64,000 nt of DNA from Peterkaempfera bronchialis (GTDB lineage: Bacteria; Actinomycetota; Actinomycetes; Streptomycetales; Streptomycetaceae). This document shows positions 60,609-64,000 of this stretch, in pieces; within the stretch, counting starts at the first letter, position 1, and the number at the start of each line of letters is the position of its first letter. The position numbers and the translations under genes were made by a program. The notes under the pieces were generated by a model that saw only the letters and a list, made by a program, of their open reading frames with translations, was not told the DNA's origin and ran no database searches. The DNA is taken from contig NZ_CP031264.1 in the NCBI RefSeq assembly GCF_003258605.2, positions 248,001-312,000 of the forward strand, given 5' to 3'.

Positions 60609-61006
60609 ACGCGTCCTTCGGGTCACAGGGAGCCGACACCGCGCGGAGCGGCCTCGGCCATGAATCGATCCGGCGGCCTGACGACCCCCGGGCGCTTGCA
60701 AGCTACCCGCACCCGCCCGCGTCTACTCCCCTTCACCCGATGCGGCATACCGCCATTCGGCGGGATGCCGGGTCGAAAGTGCCGGATGTTGAGGTCGAGG
60801 CCCCTGTGAGCGGCGCGGGTGAAGGGGTGAGCGGCGCGGGTGAAGGGGTGGGCACCCCGGGGTGGCGGGCTCGCCGCCGAGGGGTACGGCACCGCTGCGC
60901 CGCGCCGCCCGTGCAGCGGAAATGACTTGCCGTCACCTTCCGGTTCCGGGAGCCTCTAAGGGCCGACGCGGCCGGTGAGGCCCGCGCGGCGGCGGAGGGG
61001 AGCACC
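60609..61006. other. Intergenic region with hairpin and 21-bp direct repeat
   Basis: No gene recognised. A hairpin with arms GGCATACCGCC (60744-60754) and GGCGGGATGCC (60759-60769) lies in the leader side of the cold-shock gene. A 21-bp unit beginning GTGAGCGGCGCGGG is repeated head to tail at 60806-60826 and 60827-60847. The divergent promoters of the cold-shock and ABC exporter genes must be here. Confidence 0.6.
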
Positions 61007-62095
61007 GTGCGAGGCAGTCCGGACACGGCCGGGGGCATCATCGCCCGGGGCCTGACCAAGACCTTCCGTACCGCGGTGCGCAGACCCGGCTTCGGCGGGG
61101 CGCTGCGCTCGCTGGTCGACCCGCTGCGGGTCGAGAAGACCGCCGTGCAGGACGTGTCCTTCAGCGTGGGCCCCGGGCAGCTGCTGGCCCTGCTGGGGCC
61201 CAACGGGGCGGGCAAGTCCACCACCATCAAGATGCTCACCGGGATCCTGACGCCCAGCTCCGGCGAGGCCCGGGTGGCCGGAGTGGTGCCCTACCGGGAG
61301 CGGGAGCGCAACGCCCACAACATCGGCGCGGTGTTCGGCCAGCGCACCCAGCTGTGGTGGGACCTTCCGGCACGGGAGTCCTTCACCATCCTGAGGGACA
61401 TCTACGGAGTCCCCGAGACGGAGCACCGGGCGCGGCTGCGGGAGTTCGACGGGCTGCTGGAGCTGTCGGAGTTCTGGGACACCCGGGTGCGCCACCTCTC
61501 CCTGGGGCAGCGGGTCCGCTGCGACCTCGCCGGGGCGTTGCTGCACGACCCGGCCATCGTCTTCCTGGACGAGCCGACGATCGGCATGGACGTGGTGGTC
61601 AAGGAGCAGGTGCGGGGCTTTCTGCGGCACCAGGTGGAGCAGCGCGGGCGCACGGTGCTGCTCACCACGCACGACATGACCGAGGTGGGCCGGCTGGCGG
61701 AGCGGGTGGTGCTGATCAACCACGGCCGGATCGTGCTGGACGGGCCGCTGGAGGAGATCCGGCGCCGCTTCGGGGGCACCTGGCAGATCCATGTGACGCT
61801 CACCGACCCGGCCGCCGCCCCGGGCGCGGACGGCGCTCCGCTGCCGCCCGGCGTCACGGTGCTGCGCAGGGAGGGTCCCCGGGTGGTCTTCGGCCCGGAC
61901 GGCGGCGCCGAGCTCACCGTCCACGAGGCGCTCAAGCGGATCGTGGAACGCTACCGGATCGCCGACCTCGCCCTGGAGGAGAACGACCTGGAGGACGTGA
62001 TGCGCGCCGCCTATCTGCGCCGGGAGAGCGAGGACGCCGACACCGCGCCGGGCTCCGAGCGGGACGGCACCGCCCCCGCCGCCCGGGCCCGCTGA
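61007..62095 (+). CDS. ABC-2 exporter ATPase
   Basis: A 362-residue ATPase: Walker A LLGPNGAGKSTTIKMLTGIL, FGQRTQLWWDLPARESFTIL (Q-loop region typical of the YcjV/DUF990-associated exporters), signature LSLGQRVRCDLAGALLHDPA, Walker B IVFLDEPTIGMDVVVKEQVR and switch TTHDM. The C-terminal ~100 residues form an extra domain ending EENDLEDVMRAAYLR. GTG 61007 has GGAGGGG upstream. Its stop overlaps the first permease (TGATG). Confidence 0.9.
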   Translation: MRGSPDTAGGIIARGLTKTFRTAVRRPGFGGALRSLVDPLRVEKTAVQDVSFSVGPGQLLALLGPNGAGKSTTIKMLTGILTPSSGEARVAGVVPYRERERNAHNIGAVFGQRTQLWWDLPARESFTILRDIYGVPETEHRARLREFDGLLELSEFWDTRVRHLSLGQRVRCDLAGALLHDPAIVFLDEPTIGMDVVVKEQVRGFLRHQVEQRGRTVLLTTHDMTEVGRLAERVVLINHGRIVLDGPLEEIRRRFGGTWQIHVTLTDPAAAPGADGAPLPPGVTVLRREGPRVVFGPDGGAELTVHEALKRIVERYRIADLALEENDLEDVMRAAYLRRESEDADTAPGSERDGTAPAARAR

Positions 62096-62928
62096 TGGCG
62101 GCGGCAGCGGCGACCGCACCCGCCCGGTCCTCGCGCCCGGCCTGGCGGACCGCCTGGATCACCCCGCGCGGCGAACTGCTGGCCCCGCCCCGGATGACCG
62201 CCACCGCGCTGCGGCTGGCCGTCCAGGTGTTCCTGGTCAGCTGCCTGTGGCGCGGGCTGTACGCGCACGCCGGTACCACCGCCGGGCTCGACCGGGAGCA
62301 GGCGGTCGGGTATGCGGTGCTGGCCGTCCTCGCCACCCGCATCCGGGGCCTGGACCGGCAGGCCGGCCGGGACACGGTCCTCCAGCACCTGCACTTCGGC
62401 ACCATCGTCTACTGGTTCCTGCGGCCCGTGCCGCCCCGCCGCTACTACGCGCTGCGCGCGCTGGGCGACCAGCTCTACGGCTTCGCCTGGGTGCTGGCCG
62501 GCTATCTGGTCTGCCGGGTCACCGGGGTGCTGCCCGGTCCGGCCTCCGCATCGGCCGCCGCCGCGTTCGCCGCCGCTCTGCTGCTGGGCCAGCTGGTCCT
62601 CTACTACCTGATGCTGCTGATCGACCTGCTCTGCTTCTGGACGCTGCGCAACGGCTCCGCGCTGCGCATCCTCCAGTTCGCGCAGAACCTGCTCTCCGGT
62701 GCCTATGCGCCGCTCTGGTTCTTCCCCGGCTGGTTCATCACCATGAGTGCCTTCCTGCCGTTCCAGGCCACGCTCAACACCCCGCTGTCGCTCTACATCG
62801 GACGTATCCCGGTCGCCGACGCGCCCCGGGAGCTGCTGGTGCAGGCGCTCTGGGCGGCCGGGCTCGCCGTGCTCACCCGTTGGCTGTGGCAGCGCGCCGC
62901 CCATCGGGTCGTCTCCCAGGGAGGGTGA
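62095..62928 (+). CDS. ABC-2 family exporter permease, first subunit
   Basis: A 277-residue protein with about six membrane segments. It belongs to the DUF990-like ABC-2 permeases that come in pairs: QHLHFGTIVYWFLRPVPPRR and FWTLRNGSALRILQFAQNLL, then GAYAPLWFFPGWFITMSAFL match that group. ATG 62095 overlaps the ATPase stop. Substrate unknown; characterised relatives export lipophilic or cationic compounds. Confidence 0.82.
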   Translation: MAAAAATAPARSSRPAWRTAWITPRGELLAPPRMTATALRLAVQVFLVSCLWRGLYAHAGTTAGLDREQAVGYAVLAVLATRIRGLDRQAGRDTVLQHLHFGTIVYWFLRPVPPRRYYALRALGDQLYGFAWVLAGYLVCRVTGVLPGPASASAAAAFAAALLLGQLVLYYLMLLIDLLCFWTLRNGSALRILQFAQNLLSGAYAPLWFFPGWFITMSAFLPFQATLNTPLSLYIGRIPVADAPRELLVQALWAAGLAVLTRWLWQRAAHRVVSQGG

Positions 62929-62934
62929 CCGACT

Positions 62935-63807
62935 GTGGTCCTCGCTGCCGAGCAGCACACCGGTGGTACCGGCCCGTCCGCGTCCGGCAGCCGGATCCGC
63001 CGGACGGCCCACGCCTGGCAGGTGGTCTGGCGGATCACCCTGCTGAACTTCCGCGCCCAGCTGGAGTACCGGGCCGAGTTCCTGATGATGATCGCGGTCG
63101 GCGTGGTCTGGCAGATGTCCATCATCGTCTTCGCCTCGGTGCTGCTCACCCGGTTTCCCGGTCTGGGCGGCTGGAGCAGCGCGGAGGTGTTGCTGATCGT
63201 GGGCATGCGGATGTTCAGCCATGCGCTGTACGTCCTCTTCCTCGGCCGGGTCTACAACCTCTCCTTCCTGGTGCAGGAGGGGGTCATCGACGCCTGCCTG
63301 CTGCGGCCGATGCCGGTCTACCGGCAGGTGCAGCTCTCCGTCTTCCCCACCAACGGGTTCGGTGACCTGGCGGTCGCGGCTGCCCTCTTCGCCACCGCCG
63401 TCCAGCGCAGCACGGTGGAGTGGACGCCGGGGCGGGCCGCCTTCCTGGCCGCCGGGGTGGTGGGCGGGATGTTTGTCGAGGGCGCCGTGGGGACGGCGCT
63501 CTCCAGCGCCTCACTGCACTTCCCGGGCACCTACTACTGGAGCAACTGGGTGGAGGAGATGATGGCGACCTTCGGCAGCTACCCGCTGAACATCCTGCCC
63601 AGGGCGGTCGGCGGGGTCTTCACCTTTCTGCTGCCGCTGGCCTTCATCGCGTACTTCCCGGCCGGCGTGCTGACGGGGCACGGCTCCTCGCTGGGCGCCC
63701 CGCTGTGGCTGGCGGGCGCCTCCCCGCTGGTGGGCCTGGCGGCCTTCGCGGCCGCCCGGCGGCTGTGGGACTGGAGCCTGAAGCACTACACCGGCGTCAA
63801 CGGCTGA
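62935..63807 (+). CDS. ABC-2 family exporter permease, second subunit (DUF990-like)
   Basis: A 290-residue protein with six membrane segments: WRITLLNFRAQLEYRAEFLM, FLGRVYNLSFLVQEGVIDAC followed by LLRPMPVYRQVQLSVFPTNG, and FGSYPLNILPRAVGGVFTFL. The RPM/RPVP element after the second helix pairs with that of the first subunit. GTG 62935 is six bases past the previous stop. It completes a three-gene exporter operon. Confidence 0.85.
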   Translation: MVLAAEQHTGGTGPSASGSRIRRTAHAWQVVWRITLLNFRAQLEYRAEFLMMIAVGVVWQMSIIVFASVLLTRFPGLGGWSSAEVLLIVGMRMFSHALYVLFLGRVYNLSFLVQEGVIDACLLRPMPVYRQVQLSVFPTNGFGDLAVAAALFATAVQRSTVEWTPGRAAFLAAGVVGGMFVEGAVGTALSSASLHFPGTYYWSNWVEEMMATFGSYPLNILPRAVGGVFTFLLPLAFIAYFPAGVLTGHGSSLGAPLWLAGASPLVGLAAFAAARRLWDWSLKHYTGVNG

Positions 63808-63860
63808 CGGCGGCGGCTGCGGCTCCGGCTGCTGCGGCTGTTGCGGCTGCGGTGCGGGGG

Positions 63861-63892
63861 GCCACCCGGCTGATGCTCCGGAGCCGGGTGGC
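63861..63892. terminator. Hairpin terminator after the exporter operon
   Basis: Arms GCCACCCGGCT (63861-63871) and AGCCGGGTGGC (63882-63892) form an 11-bp stem with a ten-base loop, 54 bases past the last permease. A CTGCGGCT-rich stretch (63815-63853) precedes it. Confidence 0.85.
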
Positions 63893-63995
63893 GTGGCGCC
63901 TGGATCCGCTGCGGAGGGGCCGGTACCTCCTGGTGCTGACGGCCCGTCCACGGCCGGTCCGGCGCCGCGCGACGGCTCCCCATCGGAGGCCAGGT

Positions 63996-64000
63996 ATGAC
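63996..64000 (+). CDS. Start of a further gene at the window edge
   Basis: ATG at 63996-63998 is preceded by GGAGG at 63985-63989, a proper ribosome binding site, and follows the exporter terminator. Only five bases are visible, so nothing can be said about the product. Confidence 0.35.

Noticed and set aside
60609-60892. Minus-strand frame upstream of the cold-shock gene
   Set aside because: The repetitive HPFTRAAHPFTRAAH-type product derives from the 21-bp direct repeat and has no ribosome binding site.

Overview
The window is very GC-rich chromosomal DNA whose genes start with ATG or GTG behind purine-rich ribosome binding sites. Gene content points to a streptomycete-type actinomycete (Streptomyces, Kitasatospora, Streptacidiphilus or a relative): Pho-controlled pst-type genes, polyphosphate kinase 2, tandem universal stress protein, cold-shock protein, and short sulfur-type leader peptides carrying an H-[IV]-D-L-x-R core. 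I see no tRNA, rRNA, CRISPR array, insertion sequence, phage gene or origin.

Layout. (1) 1-7.4 kb, minus strand: a phosphate-transport-like operon pstC-pstA, a membrane-anchored PstS-like protein, a 918-residue secreted protein and the start of another secreted binding-protein-like gene. It has a PHO box upstream and no ATPase gene in view. (2) 7.4-14.5 kb: a KimA-type APC transporter behind a long structured leader, a 61-residue protein, a tandem universal stress protein, ppk2, a short orphan frame and a DUF2236 (MpaB/Lcp-type) oxygenase fused to EF-hands. (3) 14.5-46.8 kb: a large acyl-CoA catabolic island. It holds two ANL enzymes (one degenerate), crotonases, two thiolase-like/DUF35 retro-aldolase modules, a MaoC hydratase, an SDR, two family III CoA-transferases, a thiolase, split and fused acyl-CoA dehydrogenases, a luciferase-like oxidoreductase, an amidohydrolase, a metallo-beta-lactamase-fold hydrolase, a tandem VOC protein, an MFS transporter and a Liv-type ABC importer. 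A TetR gene closes it. (4) 46.8-49.9 kb: a truncated PAP2-like protein, a soluble EF-hand protein and a CASTOR/POLLUX-type ion channel. (5) 49.9-57.5 kb: a sulfur-acquisition locus with a Dpp/Opp-type ABC transporter, an arylsulfatase remnant, a TauD/AtsK-type dioxygenase and two divergent leader peptides. (6) 57.5-64 kb: a TetR/hydrolase pair, a methyltransferase, a MerR-like remnant, a cold-shock protein and an ABC-2 type exporter.

How it works together. The most striking feature is a 19-bp operator, TACSGTA-N5-TACSGTA with a 12-bp period. It occurs upstream of nearly every transcription unit of the catabolic island: 17693, 23324, 27935, 30364, 35461, 35562, 43597 and 43734. A spacing variant lies in front of the island's own TetR gene (46786). 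I infer a single dedicated regulon: the Liv-type importer brings in a carboxylate, CaiB/BaiF CoA-transferases or the ANL ligase activate it, acyl-CoA dehydrogenases, hydratases and the SDR oxidise it, and Ltp/DUF35 retro-aldolases and a thiolase cleave it. This is the logic of actinobacterial steroid side-chain degradation, but the substrate is unknown. Intrinsic-terminator hairpins with 14-20 bp stems separate several of these units.
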